NCBI GenBank assembly: GCA_964523295.1
Contig: CAZGAH010000047.1
Location: forward strand, 1 to 34,189
Direction: 5' to 3'
Source: CAZGAH01 sp964523295
GTDB lineage: Bacteria > Desulfobacterota > Desulfovibrionia > Desulfovibrionales > Desulfovibrionaceae
Length of the DNA stretch: 34,189 nt
Shown: in pieces, positions 16,056 through 24,347 of the stretch
Numbering within the stretch: the first letter of the stretch is position 1
How the letters are laid out: each line of letters opens with the position of its first letter
Position numbers and translations under genes: made by a program
Notes under the pieces: model-generated
The model's input: the letters and a program-made list of their open reading frames with translations, nothing else
Told to the model about the DNA's origin: nothing
Databases searched by the model: none

Positions 16056-18146
16056 TTACGACAAGGCCTTGTACTGGATGTGCCGGCGTCCGTAGCCTTC
16101 GATGATGGTCTCGAGAATCTTGTTCAGATTAAGAAAGCTCTTGTTCAGGCGGTCCTGAAAGTCCTCGTCGAGGTTGGCGCCGTTTTGCAGGTGCAGCTTG
16201 TTTCCGCCCATGATGATGGGGATGCCGTCGTTCATCTGTTTTTCTACCTGCCGCCAGAACTTGCCGTCGGCCGAGCGGATGCTCTCGATTTCCTTGAGTC
16301 GGGTGATGAGCGTTTCCATGGAGCGACCGAGCGGTCCCATGAACTCGTAGCCCTTGCCGGCCTTGGCCGCCAGGTTGGCCTTGCCGTTGCTTGAGCCGTT
16401 GCTTGAGCCGTTGCTTGGGACGGGCAGGCTGAGCCGGTCGAGCCGCGCGCGGATGTCCTGGAGCGCGTTGTCAGCGAGGCTGGCCGCGTGCATCCGCTCG
16501 ATGAGCCCTTTGATGTCGATGCTCTGCTCCTGGAGCGTTTCCGTCTGTGTGGCAACGCTGCGCAGGGTCTCCTCGGAGGCGCCGAGCGCCTGGCCGATAC
16601 GCCGGGTTTCGGCCTGCAACGCGTCGATCTGGCTGATAAGCTCCTCGCGCAGGATTTTCGTTTCCGCAGCACCGGCATCCTCGCCCCGGGTCTGCTGCCG
16701 GGCGATGTCATCCAACAGGCCGCGCAGATTGCCTTCGAGCCCGCCGACCAGCTGCCCGGCAGCCTGGACCACGGCCCGGGTCTGTTCGCGGGTCTGCTCT
16801 GTCAGGAATTCCTGAAAACTGCGCGCCTGATCGCCCGAGCGGTCGAGCTGCTCCCGGGACAGGTCTTGCAAGGCCGAGAGCCGGTATACCAGGCTGTCCT
16901 GCGCGTCGGCGTCAAAAAAATGAAGGACGGATTCGATGACGCGTCCCTGGGTGTCGCTGCGCTCGACCAGCTCGACGAAGGCGTGATTCAGCCGCTCTTC
17001 CAGTCCCCTCGCCCGTTCGTCCAGTTGCTCCGCCAGCGTCTGCTGCTCGCGGCGCAGGCTGTCCAGGAAGTCCCGCTGCTCGTGACGCAGGTTGTCCAGC
17101 CGCACCGGCAGGGCCTCTTCTGCCGTGCCCGCCAGGGCCACGCGCATTTCGTCGAGCGCCGTGGCCTGGGCCGCGAGCGCGCTCTGCTGCGCCTGAATAG
17201 CCGCGCTCTGGGCCTCTATCTGCGCCTCGATCAGGGATGCGGTGTGGCCGGCCCGGCGCTCGGCGCCGGCCTCGGCCCGTTCCATGAGCTGCGTCAGGGT
17301 GTCGCTCAGCGTGCGCCCCAACTCGACGGTGTTCAGGGAGGACATTTTATCGGAAATGTCTACCAGTTTGCCACCGAGTACCATGGCCGAGGCCTTCTGC
17401 TCGGCACGCAGACTCTGCAGCTGTTGCAGCACGCCGGCCTGTGTGTTGTCGGTCATCGAGACGGCAATATGTCCGAGCAGACGACCCAGGTTCTGCTGCA
17501 TGGCCAGTACGGCGTCCGTGTTGCGGTTCACTGAATCGCGCAGCGTGACCATGTGCTCGGCCAGACTCTCTTCCTGCTCGCCGTCCACGGCGGCCTCCAG
17601 GGAGTCCAGCCGCTCCATGAGCTTGGGGTAGATATTGTAGAGCGCGTCGCGCACGCCGTCCAGGGAGTTCAGCTCGTCGGTCTGGTGCGCGCGGTCGCGG
17701 CGGTGGGTCGTCAGCATGAGTCGGAGCATTTTTTTGAGAATATACAGCTCGTTGTTCTCCAGGGCCTTGCGCGTCTCGGCCTTGAAGTCCGTCAGCTGGA
17801 TGATTTTGCCGGCCAGCAGGGAGAGCACGATGCCGAGCAAGGCGGAGATCAGCGAGCCCAGCACCCCCTTGAACAGGGCCTGGATGCCGCCCGAGAAATC
17901 GTTGGCGTTGAAATTCCAGACAAAGATAAGGCAGCCGACAACTGCACCGACAAGCCCGATCGTTGTGAAAACAAAGGGTATGGATTGCAGAAGATAGCGG
18001 TTGATGCTCTTGTAATTGGAAAAGGCCTTTTTGATGTAGCCGATGCTGAAGAGCGTCCAGAGCAACAACGCTGCGTAGGGATAGGGGTTGTTCTGGATAT
18101 AGAAGAAAACGGCCTGAAAGGACTTGCTGAGCCATTCGATATTCAT
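16056..18146 (-). CDS. MotA/TolQ/ExbB-like channel protein with long coiled-coil tail
   Basis: The product is 696 residues from ATG 18146. Three membrane helices occupy about residues 20-38, 57-76 and 92-113. Helices 2 and 3 (FTTIGLVGAVVG, KGVLGSLISALLGIVLSLLAG) carry the Gly/Ala/Ser-rich, polar-spotted pattern of proton-channel subunits. About 450 residues of Gln/Glu/Arg-rich coiled coil follow, then an SNGS-repeat linker near 577-590 and a ~100-residue C-terminal domain (KFWRQVEKQMNDGIPIIMGG). TolQ/ExbB/MotA work with TolR/ExbD/MotB, but no such partner is in the window. The layout recalls ZorA, the MotA-like subunit of Zorya defence systems, but no ZorB/C/D/E genes are present. The start has only a weak GGAA ribosome site. 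Confidence 0.82.
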   Translation of the reverse strand: MNIEWLSKSFQAVFFYIQNNPYPYAALLLWTLFSIGYIKKAFSNYKSINRYLLQSIPFVFTTIGLVGAVVGCLIFVWNFNANDFSGGIQALFKGVLGSLISALLGIVLSLLAGKIIQLTDFKAETRKALENNELYILKKMLRLMLTTHRRDRAHQTDELNSLDGVRDALYNIYPKLMERLDSLEAAVDGEQEESLAEHMVTLRDSVNRNTDAVLAMQQNLGRLLGHIAVSMTDNTQAGVLQQLQSLRAEQKASAMVLGGKLVDISDKMSSLNTVELGRTLSDTLTQLMERAEAGAERRAGHTASLIEAQIEAQSAAIQAQQSALAAQATALDEMRVALAGTAEEALPVRLDNLRHEQRDFLDSLRREQQTLAEQLDERARGLEERLNHAFVELVERSDTQGRVIESVLHFFDADAQDSLVYRLSALQDLSREQLDRSGDQARSFQEFLTEQTREQTRAVVQAAGQLVGGLEGNLRGLLDDIARQQTRGEDAGAAETKILREELISQIDALQAETRRIGQALGASEETLRSVATQTETLQEQSIDIKGLIERMHAASLADNALQDIRARLDRLSLPVPSNGSSNGSSNGKANLAAKAGKGYEFMGPLGRSMETLITRLKEIESIRSADGKFWRQVEKQMNDGIPIIMGGNKLHLQNGANLDEDFQDRLNKSFLNLNKILETIIEGYGRRHIQYKALS
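16386..16420. repeat. 12-bp tandem repeat encoding an SNGS linker
   Basis: GTTGCTTGAGCC is repeated at 16386 and 16398, with a partial third copy at 16410. It encodes SNGSSNGSSNG on the minus strand, a flexible linker between the coiled coil and C-terminal domain of the MotA-like protein. Copy number may vary between strains. Confidence 0.85.
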
Positions 18147-18533
18147 AAGCGTTCCATTGTCTCGACGATACGGTTAGCTCCCGGAGCCAGGCAGCCGGAA
18201 AGGGGGCAATCCGGCACAAAGCGCCGGCCCGGTCAGGCCGATGTCCGATGCGGAATACTGCCAGGTCCTTTGCAAGATAAATGCCGGTCGTTCCTTGTCC
18301 GATGAATCGCCCGCAGGCGCCCGCCCGGCCCTGTCAGCGGCCGGTCGACGGCAAGGAACATCCGTCATGGGCGTGCGGAGGCCCGGGAAAAGGTGGGAAA
18401 AAATGGCCTGCCGCCCGGCAGGCCGACAGTGGAATACGCGGACGCGACGGCGCAGGCACTATACAACTGCGGGGAGACGATGCTATACTGCCTCAAAGCG
18501 AGGGGACATCCGGCGCCCCGCACAGGAAACGGT
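18147..18533. other. Intergenic region between MotA-like gene and cheC
   Basis: This 387-bp divergent spacer holds a strong minus-strand terminator (listed separately). It also contains a TATACT -10-like word on the plus strand at 18484-18489, without a good -35. An in-frame plus-strand extension of cheC back to 18393 overlaps the terminator and looks non-coding. Confidence 0.5.
18398..18424 (-). terminator. Rho-independent terminator on the minus strand
   Basis: On the minus strand GGCCTGCCG/CGGCAGGCC, a perfect 9-bp stem with a 2-base loop, is followed by A and six T (18403-18398). It lies between cheC and the MotA-like gene and stops minus-strand transcription before that gene. The only minus-strand gene upstream of it is HD-GYP, whose stop is about 745 bp away on the far side of cheC. 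Confidence 0.75.
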
Positions 18534-19148
18534 ATGCAACTGACACGGATTCAAGCCGATTTTCTCTCGGAGATGATCAACATCGGCGCAGGAAAAGCCG
18601 CCGGCGCGCTCAACCAGATGACACGCTCGCACATCCGGCTGACAGCGCCGCTCGTGCGATTGCTGGAACGCGGTGAATTTGCGGAGCACATCCGCAGTCT
18701 GGATTCCCGCCAGGTCGATCTGGTCAAGCTGGTCTTCACCAACGGCTTTTCCGGGGTGACCTTGCTGGTGTTCAGCGCCGAGAGTAGCGTCAATCTCGTC
18801 GGCCTGCTGCTAGGGCACCCCGACGCCCGGCAGCTGGAGCAAGGACTTCGCGAAGATACCATCCGCGAGGTGGGTAATATCGTGCTCATCTGGATCATGG
18901 GCGCGATGGCTGGCCTGCTCGGCGAGCACCTCGACTACGAGCCGTTGACCTACGGGCAGGTCTACTCGGCGCTGCTCGAGCCGCACCTGCCGGCGCATGA
19001 CGTGGCCCTGCTCCTGAAAACGGAGTTCGGCGTTCAGGATCACGTCATCGAGGGCGAGGTCATTATCCTGTTCAATTCCGCCGATTTCGCGCACCTGCTG
19101 CAGACTGTCGACCGACTGACAGCCGGCGCAACCGCCGCGCTGTCCTGA
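18534..19148 (+). CDS. cheC: CheC-family CheY-P phosphatase
   Basis: The product is 204 residues from ATG 18534, behind AGGAAA. CheC proteins dephosphorylate CheY-P and interact with CheD. The protein has the two-fold CheC layout with both active-site motifs DxxxExxN intact: Asp9-Glu13-Asn16 (DFLSEMIN, followed by IGAGKAAGAL) and Asp108-Glu112-Asn115 (DTIREVGN). Both sites present suggests a true CheC rather than CheX or a degenerate copy. No cheA, cheY, cheD or receptor gene is near, so its partner regulator is elsewhere. It could also act on receiver domains of the local kinases, which is inference. Its 3' end meets the convergent HD-GYP gene with 20 bp between stops. Confidence 0.88.
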   Translation: MQLTRIQADFLSEMINIGAGKAAGALNQMTRSHIRLTAPLVRLLERGEFAEHIRSLDSRQVDLVKLVFTNGFSGVTLLVFSAESSVNLVGLLLGHPDARQLEQGLREDTIREVGNIVLIWIMGAMAGLLGEHLDYEPLTYGQVYSALLEPHLPAHDVALLLKTEFGVQDHVIEGEVIILFNSADFAHLLQTVDRLTAGATAALS

Positions 19149-19176
19149 AATTTCGCCCGGGCCGGGACTCAGGACA
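19141..19176. terminator. Inverted repeat spanning two convergent stop codons, possible bidirectional terminator
   Basis: TGTCCTGA (19141-19148, ending in the cheC stop) and TCAGGACA (19169-19176, containing the HD-GYP stop on the other strand) are exact reverse complements. A CCCGGG-rich loop lies between. RNA from either strand would fold the same hairpin. There is no T-tract, so termination would be weak or rho-assisted. Confidence 0.45.
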
Positions 19177-20418
19177 CCATATAGGCCGAGGGGTCGATCT
19201 TCAAAGCCTTGTGATCCAGGATGGCCTCGATGCGCAGCACCCCCTGCCTCCCGTTGCCCGAGCACGACCCGGGCTGCGCCAGGTCCACGTTTTCGGGCGC
19301 CCGCGACCGCATGGCGCTGTTGAGAACGATTTTCACCGTGGGCAGCAGCGGGCGTTCCGGATTGGCGCCCATGACCACGGCGGTTTCCCCGCTGTTCAGC
19401 CGGACCAGACTGCCCACCGGGTAGATGCCGAGGCATTTGATGAATTTTTCGGCATGGTGCGGGAAAAAGTCCTTGTCCTTCATGCTGTAGATGATGCTGA
19501 GCGCCTTGTTCGCGGCCATGCCTCTCTTGTACACGCGCTCGCTGGTCAGGGCGTCGTAGACGTCGGCCACGGAGATGATCCCGGCGTAGACGCTGATAGC
19601 ATTGCCGACGAGCCCGAGGGGGTAGCCCGATCNNNNNNNNNNGATCCGTCGAATTTTGCATGATGCTCGGCAATAGCGCGCAATGCCTTCTCGCTCAGTC
19701 CCCCCTGCGCCTCCATGTACAGTCGCCCCTTGAGCGGGTGTTGCTTGATGATCTCGAATTCCTCGGGAGTCAGCCTGCCCGGCTTGTTGAGCACCTCCGC
19801 CGGGATGCGTGCCTTGCCCACGTCGTGAAAGAGGGCCGCCAGGCCAAGGAGGTGCAGCCTGTCGGTCGGGAGATCGAGAAACTTTCCGAAGGCCAGGCAG
19901 AGCACGCTGACATTGATGGAATGGGTGTAGGTGTATTCATCGTAGGCGCGCAGTTTGGTCAGACTGATCAACGCATCGCTGTTCCGGGAGACGCTGCCGA
20001 CGACGTCGGAGATGAACGCCGAGGCCCGGGTCAGGTTGACCGGCGAGCCGATGCGCACGTCGTTGATGAATTCGCGCGCCAGCTTGATCGAATCCTGATA
20101 TACCCGTCGCGCCGTGGCCATTTCTTCCGCAAGAGGCGTCTTCGCCGCGGAACTGCCGGGACGGGCGTTGGCCTCGCCCAGCAGCTGCAATTCCAGATTG
20201 CTGTCGCCCTCGGATTGCTCCCCGTCATCGCTCCACGCCCCCAGCGACGTTTCAACGAAAACCTCCTTGTACCCCTCGCGCAACAACTGTACGATCTGCT
20301 GCCTGGAGCTGATCTGACCGGGCTTTGAATACAAAAAAGGATGATCCATCCAGGAAAGCCCCGTGTCCACGACGTACATGCCTACACGAAGCTCTTCGGT
20401 GGAAATCTTCTTGAGCAT
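19169..20418 (-). CDS. HD-GYP c-di-GMP phosphodiesterase with DUF3391 domain (interrupted by assembly gap)
   Basis: The gene starts at ATG 20418, preceded by a G-rich stretch and AGGAGG further up. Residues ~1-130 are the DUF3391 domain that often precedes HD-GYP. The HD-GYP domain shows HSINVSVL, His198-Asp199 (LFHDVGKARIP), HPLKG, and His252-His253 (EHHAKFDG). The N-gap follows, and beyond it SGYPLGL, SVADVYDALTSERVYKRG and a C-terminal part ending AYMVS. Removing the 10 N and one of two flanking GATC copies gives one frame of 411 residues with a perfect GYP motif. HD-GYP enzymes hydrolyse c-di-GMP to pGpG or GMP. As deposited, the frame is broken at the gap. Confidence 0.93.
19633..19642. 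other. Assembly gap (10 N) with duplicated GATC ends
   Basis: Ten N lie between GATC (19629-19632) and GATC (19643-19646). Merging the two GATC copies and deleting the N keeps the HD-GYP frame and yields DGSGYP, so the real gap length is probably -4 bp (overlapping contig ends), not +10. Confidence 0.9.
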
Positions 20419-20928
20419 GCCCCCCCCTTTTTTCCTGCTCCTCCTGAACAGGCCCGACGGAACAACCCTTTTCCCGCCCGTGCGATACCCTACACGAAGC
20501 GGCAGTGCAGGGCAAGAAGCAACGCTGATGGCGCCACGGCGATTTTGTTTTGAACGCGCAATGCAGCCGGACGGGGGTTAAGAGCCAGTCCGACACCTGG
20601 CCTAAGTTGTGGGCAAGCTCGCGCGTATTTTTGTGACGTTTTTCACTCCTTTAGAAATGAAAAGAGCCCGGCCTGCTAGCCTCTCCAGGACGCCGCGTAC
20701 CTGAGAGTTTCGACGATCTTTGGCAGAAAGCCAACGTAATGATGCTGTCGCATCAAATTCTGAAAAGGTGCTCTTCAGAAATTACACCAGTCAAACCTCA
20801 TTTTTTCTACTGGTTAGCATGGTATTGATAACAAATATTACTTAACTAAGCCTGTTGTTATTCCAGAGTGGGAATCCAACATTTTTTGGTAACTGTTTAT
20901 CCTGGCCTACAATGTGACAGGAAACGAA
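20419..20928. other. Intergenic region, AT-rich in part, no gene seen
   Basis: This roughly 510-bp stretch lies upstream of the HD-GYP gene. From about 20600 it becomes clearly more AT-rich than its surroundings. I see no supported gene or strong terminator. Together with the remnant at 20929-21094 it looks like an old insertion or deletion scar. Confidence 0.5.
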
Positions 20929-21094
20929 ATGGACCTGAGACCGCCCCCCCCTGGACGTCCTCGATCTGGCCAGAAAGGCTGACGTCCACCCGGCGATCGT
21001 CGCCGGTCGCATTCGTCACGAGCGCAAAAACTGCCGGACACTGTCCAGCCTCATCGGGCAAGGAAAGGTGAGAACACTGTTTGCCGCAGCGTAA
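20929..21094 (+). pseudogene. Remnant of an ImmA/IrrE-like protein C-terminus, frameshifted at a C8 tract
   Basis: From 20951 to TAA 21092-21094 the plus strand reads a coherent tail: DVLDLARKADVHPAIVAGRI, then RHERKNCRTLSSLIGQGKVR. This resembles the C-terminal end of HigA/ImmA-IrrE-type proteins, where (I/V)xPxIVxGRxxH is characteristic. An ATG at 20929 behind AGGAAA is one base out of frame with it, across eight C at 20944-20951. With seven C it would be a 54-residue ORF. Either way only the C-terminal end of the family remains, so I call it a remnant. Function is unlikely. Confidence 0.5.
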
Positions 21095-21170
21095 CGGGCG
21101 GCGAAAAGCCCTCTTACCAAAACATCCAGACGCAATCTTCCCCCGGCTTCGGTCCCCGGCACGCTGGCCG

Positions 21171-21279
21171 CGCCCTACCCTCCCTCACGCCCCGTCGCCC
21201 GGGCACTCCATGGGCAGCGTTACCGTGACCGTGGTTGCCTCCTCTTCCGAGCAGTCCAGGACAATGTCGCCGCCGTGCG
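21171..21279. repeat. Direct repeat copy 1 (3' end of PAS histidine kinase)
   Basis: These 109 bp match 34081-34189 except for one base (C at 21224, T at 34134), a synonymous change in a Thr codon. The copy covers the last ~31 codons of the kinase plus 14 bp after its stop. Identity ends abruptly to the left. To the right the second copy is cut by the window edge. Confidence 0.97.
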
Positions 21280-23419
21280 CCCGGGCAATCATCCGGGCGC
21301 TGTAGGTGCCCAGGCCGGTGCCTGCGCCCTTGCCGCAGGTGACGTATTTGTCGAAAAACCGCTCCCGCACCAGCTCGGGCACAGCCCCCTCGTTGCGGAT
21401 GGCGATCTGCCGCCAGCCCCCGGCGTCGCGGACGGAGACCCGGACTGCGGCGCCCTGCGGCGAGGCCTCCAGGGCGTTTTTCAGCAGATTGACCAGCATG
21501 TTCTCGATCAGATTTTCTTCCCCGCTATGCGGCAGCGTAGCATCCGGCCGGATCAGGACTCCATCGACCAGGCACTGCAGTCGGGATCGCATGCTTCTGA
21601 TCCACGGTTGTAGCGTATGCTCGATGCGACGCAGAACCTGCAGCAGATCGAAGGGCTTGACCTCGGGATGATAGGCGGACAGCTCCATCCGGGTAATACG
21701 CTCGGTGGCCTCCACGAGGTCGATCACGCTACGCAGGTTGTGCTGCATCTCGGTGAACAGCTCCTCCTGGAAGGGGTCTTCGACGCGCTCCGCACAGGCC
21801 TCGACTCCCAGCAACACGCTGCACAACGGCGCCTTGACGTCGTGGCGGACAATGCGCTCCACGTGCTTTTTGAAGGCCTCGGCCTCCCGGGCCGCCGTGA
21901 CGTCCAGGAAGGAGACCGCCACGGCGCAGGGCCTGGCCTCGCCCGCGTTGAACAGCGGCGAGGTGTTGATGGATATCCACAGCTCGTCGCCGTCAGGCCG
22001 CTGCAGCTTCATGAGTTCGTCCCGGCAGGGCAGGCCGGTGCGTAAGGTCGCAAGAGCTGGACATTCGGCAGGCGGCCAGGCAGAGCCGTCGGGGTGAAAC
22101 GCCAACCAGCTCCGCTCCCGGACGATACACCCGACAACTTCCGACGCGGGAACACCAAACGTATCTTCAGCAACCCTGTTCCAGGCCAGGATTCTCCCGT
22201 CGGCGCCCTGGAGCACAACGCCCGCCGGCAGGCTGGCGACCAGGCTTTCGTAGCGGGCCTTGCTCTCGGCGAGCGCTGTCTCCGCTTGCTTGCGCGCGGT
22301 GATGTCCTGACCGAAACTCACGACCTCCTGTACCTGCCCCTGCGCGTCGCGGACGATATTTATGGTCCAGAGCACGTGCCGTATTTCTCCGGTGCGGCTC
22401 ACCTGGCGGTTTTCATGACTGGCCCTGCTCTGACGAGAGTGTACCCAGCCATCGAAGGCCTCCCGTGTGCGCTCCCGGTCGTCGGGGTGGATGAAGTCGA
22501 AGGCGGACAGGCCGACGCAGTCCGCGGCAGGCAATCCGAAAAAGGCCTCGGCCTGGTGATTGACGAAGAGAAGGCGCCCGTCCTCGCCCACGGAGGCCAC
22601 CAGGTCGTCCGTCCCTTCAACGAGCGTGCGGTAGCGTTCTTCGCTACGCGCCAGCGCGGCCTCGTGCCGCCGGCGCTCGGAAATATCGGCAAAGAGACAA
22701 TGCGTACGCAGCATACGCCCCTGCTCGTCGAATTCGATGCTGCCGTTGAACGCTACGTGGAGCTGCCGGCCATCCTGGCACAGCAGCTCGAACTCCACGC
22801 CCTCGAGGCCACCCGCGGCCTTGAAACAAGGAAAATTCTCGGCGAACACGTCGACAGAGCCGGGGGCCAGAAAATCGCCGAACCACTTGCCGAGCACCTC
22901 TTCCCGGGCATAGCCAAGCGTGTTCAGCCACCTGGCATTGACGTCGAGGATCCGTCCCTGTTCATCGAGCGACTGCCAGGCCAGCGGTGCGTTGTCCAGG
23001 ACCCCCTGAAGGTACGCCACGCGCGTGCGCAATTGCTCCTCGGCAGCCCCACTCGCGGGAATGTCCTCCCTCAAGGCCAATACCGCGCCGCGGTCGCGTG
23101 CCGACAGGCCAGGGAGCCGACGGCCCCCCAGCGCAGCCCAACCACTCGCGCCCGCTTTATGCCGAAAGCGAGGCTCGACATGAAGCCCTCCGTTTCCCCC
23201 GCGGATCACCCTCCCGATCTGCTCCTGAACCGTGCCAGCACCGTCGGGATGGAATATGTCAACCAAACGCAAGGCCATAAGTTCGTCACAAGAAAACCCG
23301 ACAAGGCCGGCAAGGTGCGCATTGGCAAACACAATGCAGAAATCGGCTTTTACTAAGGCAGACCCAGCTGTAAAGATGCTATGTGCATTATTAGACAAAG
23401 CATTATTCATAATATTCAT
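21185..23419 (-). CDS. Soluble multi-PAS sensor histidine kinase
   Basis: The product is 744 residues from ATG 23419 (AAAGGGGGC five bases upstream). It has no membrane segment. Four PAS domains in tandem occupy about residues 10-120, 130-255, 260-380 and 385-510. The histidine region is HVERIVRHDVKAPL with His526. The ATPase has an N-box NMLVNLLKNALEASP and a G2-type GTGLGTYSARMIARAHGGD. The G1 box reads RNEGAVP rather than DxGxG, a form seen in kinases of the RHDxKAPL type. It autophosphorylates and would pass phosphate to a partner. The single-domain regulator 260 bp upstream on the same strand is the obvious candidate. The signal is unknown. Confidence 0.92.
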   Translation of the reverse strand: MNIMNNALSNNAHSIFTAGSALVKADFCIVFANAHLAGLVGFSCDELMALRLVDIFHPDGAGTVQEQIGRVIRGGNGGLHVEPRFRHKAGASGWAALGGRRLPGLSARDRGAVLALREDIPASGAAEEQLRTRVAYLQGVLDNAPLAWQSLDEQGRILDVNARWLNTLGYAREEVLGKWFGDFLAPGSVDVFAENFPCFKAAGGLEGVEFELLCQDGRQLHVAFNGSIEFDEQGRMLRTHCLFADISERRRHEAALARSEERYRTLVEGTDDLVASVGEDGRLLFVNHQAEAFFGLPAADCVGLSAFDFIHPDDRERTREAFDGWVHSRQSRASHENRQVSRTGEIRHVLWTINIVRDAQGQVQEVVSFGQDITARKQAETALAESKARYESLVASLPAGVVLQGADGRILAWNRVAEDTFGVPASEVVGCIVRERSWLAFHPDGSAWPPAECPALATLRTGLPCRDELMKLQRPDGDELWISINTSPLFNAGEARPCAVAVSFLDVTAAREAEAFKKHVERIVRHDVKAPLCSVLLGVEACAERVEDPFQEELFTEMQHNLRSVIDLVEATERITRMELSAYHPEVKPFDLLQVLRRIEHTLQPWIRSMRSRLQCLVDGVLIRPDATLPHSGEENLIENMLVNLLKNALEASPQGAAVRVSVRDAGGWRQIAIRNEGAVPELVRERFFDKYVTCGKGAGTGLGTYSARMIARAHGGDIVLDCSEEEATTVTVTLPMECPGDGA

Positions 23420-23538
23420 GGCTGCCCCCTTTATTTATAGATTAACAAAGCTGTAAAATTGCCCGTTGAATCTATTTTTTACTAAAAATCATGTCTTGAG
23501 ACTTTGACCTCCTCCAGTTGAAGCGAAACACGAAGTCA

Positions 23539-23667
23539 TCACGAATGCGCTGAAAAAATCTGAAACAAGGAAAATGCCTTTCGCAACGGCCTGAGTTCAG
23601 TGGTTAAATCAATGATACTTTGCTGACTTCGACTATTTCCAGGCACATCCGCAAACATTCTAAACAT
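23539..23667 (-). CDS. Possible small protein (42 residues), unknown
   Basis: ATG 23667 sits behind GGGGAG, 11 bases after the response regulator's stop. The 42-residue product, starting MFRMFADVPGNSRSQQS, matches no family I know. It lies between the regulator and its kinase in an AT-rich spacer. It could be chance or a degraded gene. Confidence 0.3.
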   Translation of the reverse strand: MFRMFADVPGNSRSQQSIIDLTTELRPLRKAFSLFQIFSAHS

Positions 23668-23678
23668 ACGTATCTCCC

Positions 23679-24053
23679 CTACTGCGGAGTGATACCTATG
23701 CTCCGTAGGGCTTCCTCGATTACTTCCGAGTCGAAAGGTTTTATCAAGAACAGGTTGAAACCAATATCCGTGTAATGATAGCCCCAACAAAAATTATCTT
23801 TCGTAGATATTCCAATAATGGGAACTCCCTTATTCAAGGAGCAATCGCGTCGGATGCTCATCGTGGCGGTGGCACCGTCCTGTACGGGCATAAGTATGTC
23901 CATCAAGACAGCATCGACTTTCGTCTTATCCAACAGTTCACATGCCTGTTTGCCATTGGCCAAGGCAATAGCCTCGTGCCCCATATCTTCGATAATTTGA
24001 CAAAGAAATTCACGAATGCTTCCTTCATCGTCAACAATGAGTACTATTGCCAT
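23679..24053 (-). CDS. Single-domain response regulator (CheY-like)
   Basis: The product is 124 residues from ATG 24053 (AGAGGTG five bases upstream). It is a lone receiver domain with all key residues: Asp8-Asp9 (IVDDE), phospho-acceptor Asp52 (VLMDILMP), Ser/Thr in IGISTKDN and Lys in LIKPFDSE. With no output domain it works by protein contact. The four-PAS kinase encoded downstream on the same strand is its likely partner. It may also be a substrate for the CheC phosphatase in this window, which is speculative. Its composition is more AT-rich than the kinase. Confidence 0.9.
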   Translation of the reverse strand: MAIVLIVDDEGSIREFLCQIIEDMGHEAIALANGKQACELLDKTKVDAVLMDILMPVQDGATATMSIRRDCSLNKGVPIIGISTKDNFCWGYHYTDIGFNLFLIKPFDSEVIEEALRSIGITPQ

Positions 24054-24113
24054 AAGCACCTCTGTGAGTGATACGATTACCACCCGATGCACATAGAGTA
24101 TTCCCGGCGGCTG

Positions 24114-24137
24114 GAAAAACAATCAGGGAAACCCTGA
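24114..24137 (-). terminator. Probable terminator after the TBDR-tonB unit
   Basis: On the minus strand TCAGGG-TTT-CCCTGA (24137-24123) is followed by TTGTTTTT (24122-24115). It lies about 210 bp after the tonB stop and about 60 bp before the response regulator start. Two further hairpins without T-tracts (24250-24267 and 24287-24301) lie nearer to the tonB stop. Confidence 0.5.
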
Positions 24138-24347
24138 AAAAGGAACGTCGCTGAGATACTACCGGGAGCGAAAAAGACTTACTGGCCCGCGCCGGTGGCA
24201 TTCGCTGCTGGCCCCGTCGTTGGCAAGGCCGGCCTTATGACTGGCACACGAAATGATGACTCATTTCAAGCTTCGAATACTATCCCCGTCCGACACGGAC
24301 GAGCGTATCACCGAACGCCAATCCGCGGGACATGAAGCAGCCCTCTC

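Noticed and set aside
16488..17534. 348-codon plus-strand open frame
   Set aside because: It is antisense to the coiled-coil region of the MotA-like gene and has no supported start or domain.
16056..18146. Complete Zorya defence system
   Set aside because: Only a ZorA-like channel is present. No ZorB (MotB-like) or ZorC/D/E-type gene is nearby.
22094..23356. 420-codon plus-strand open frame
   Set aside because: It is antisense to the PAS kinase, which has clear PAS and kinase motifs.
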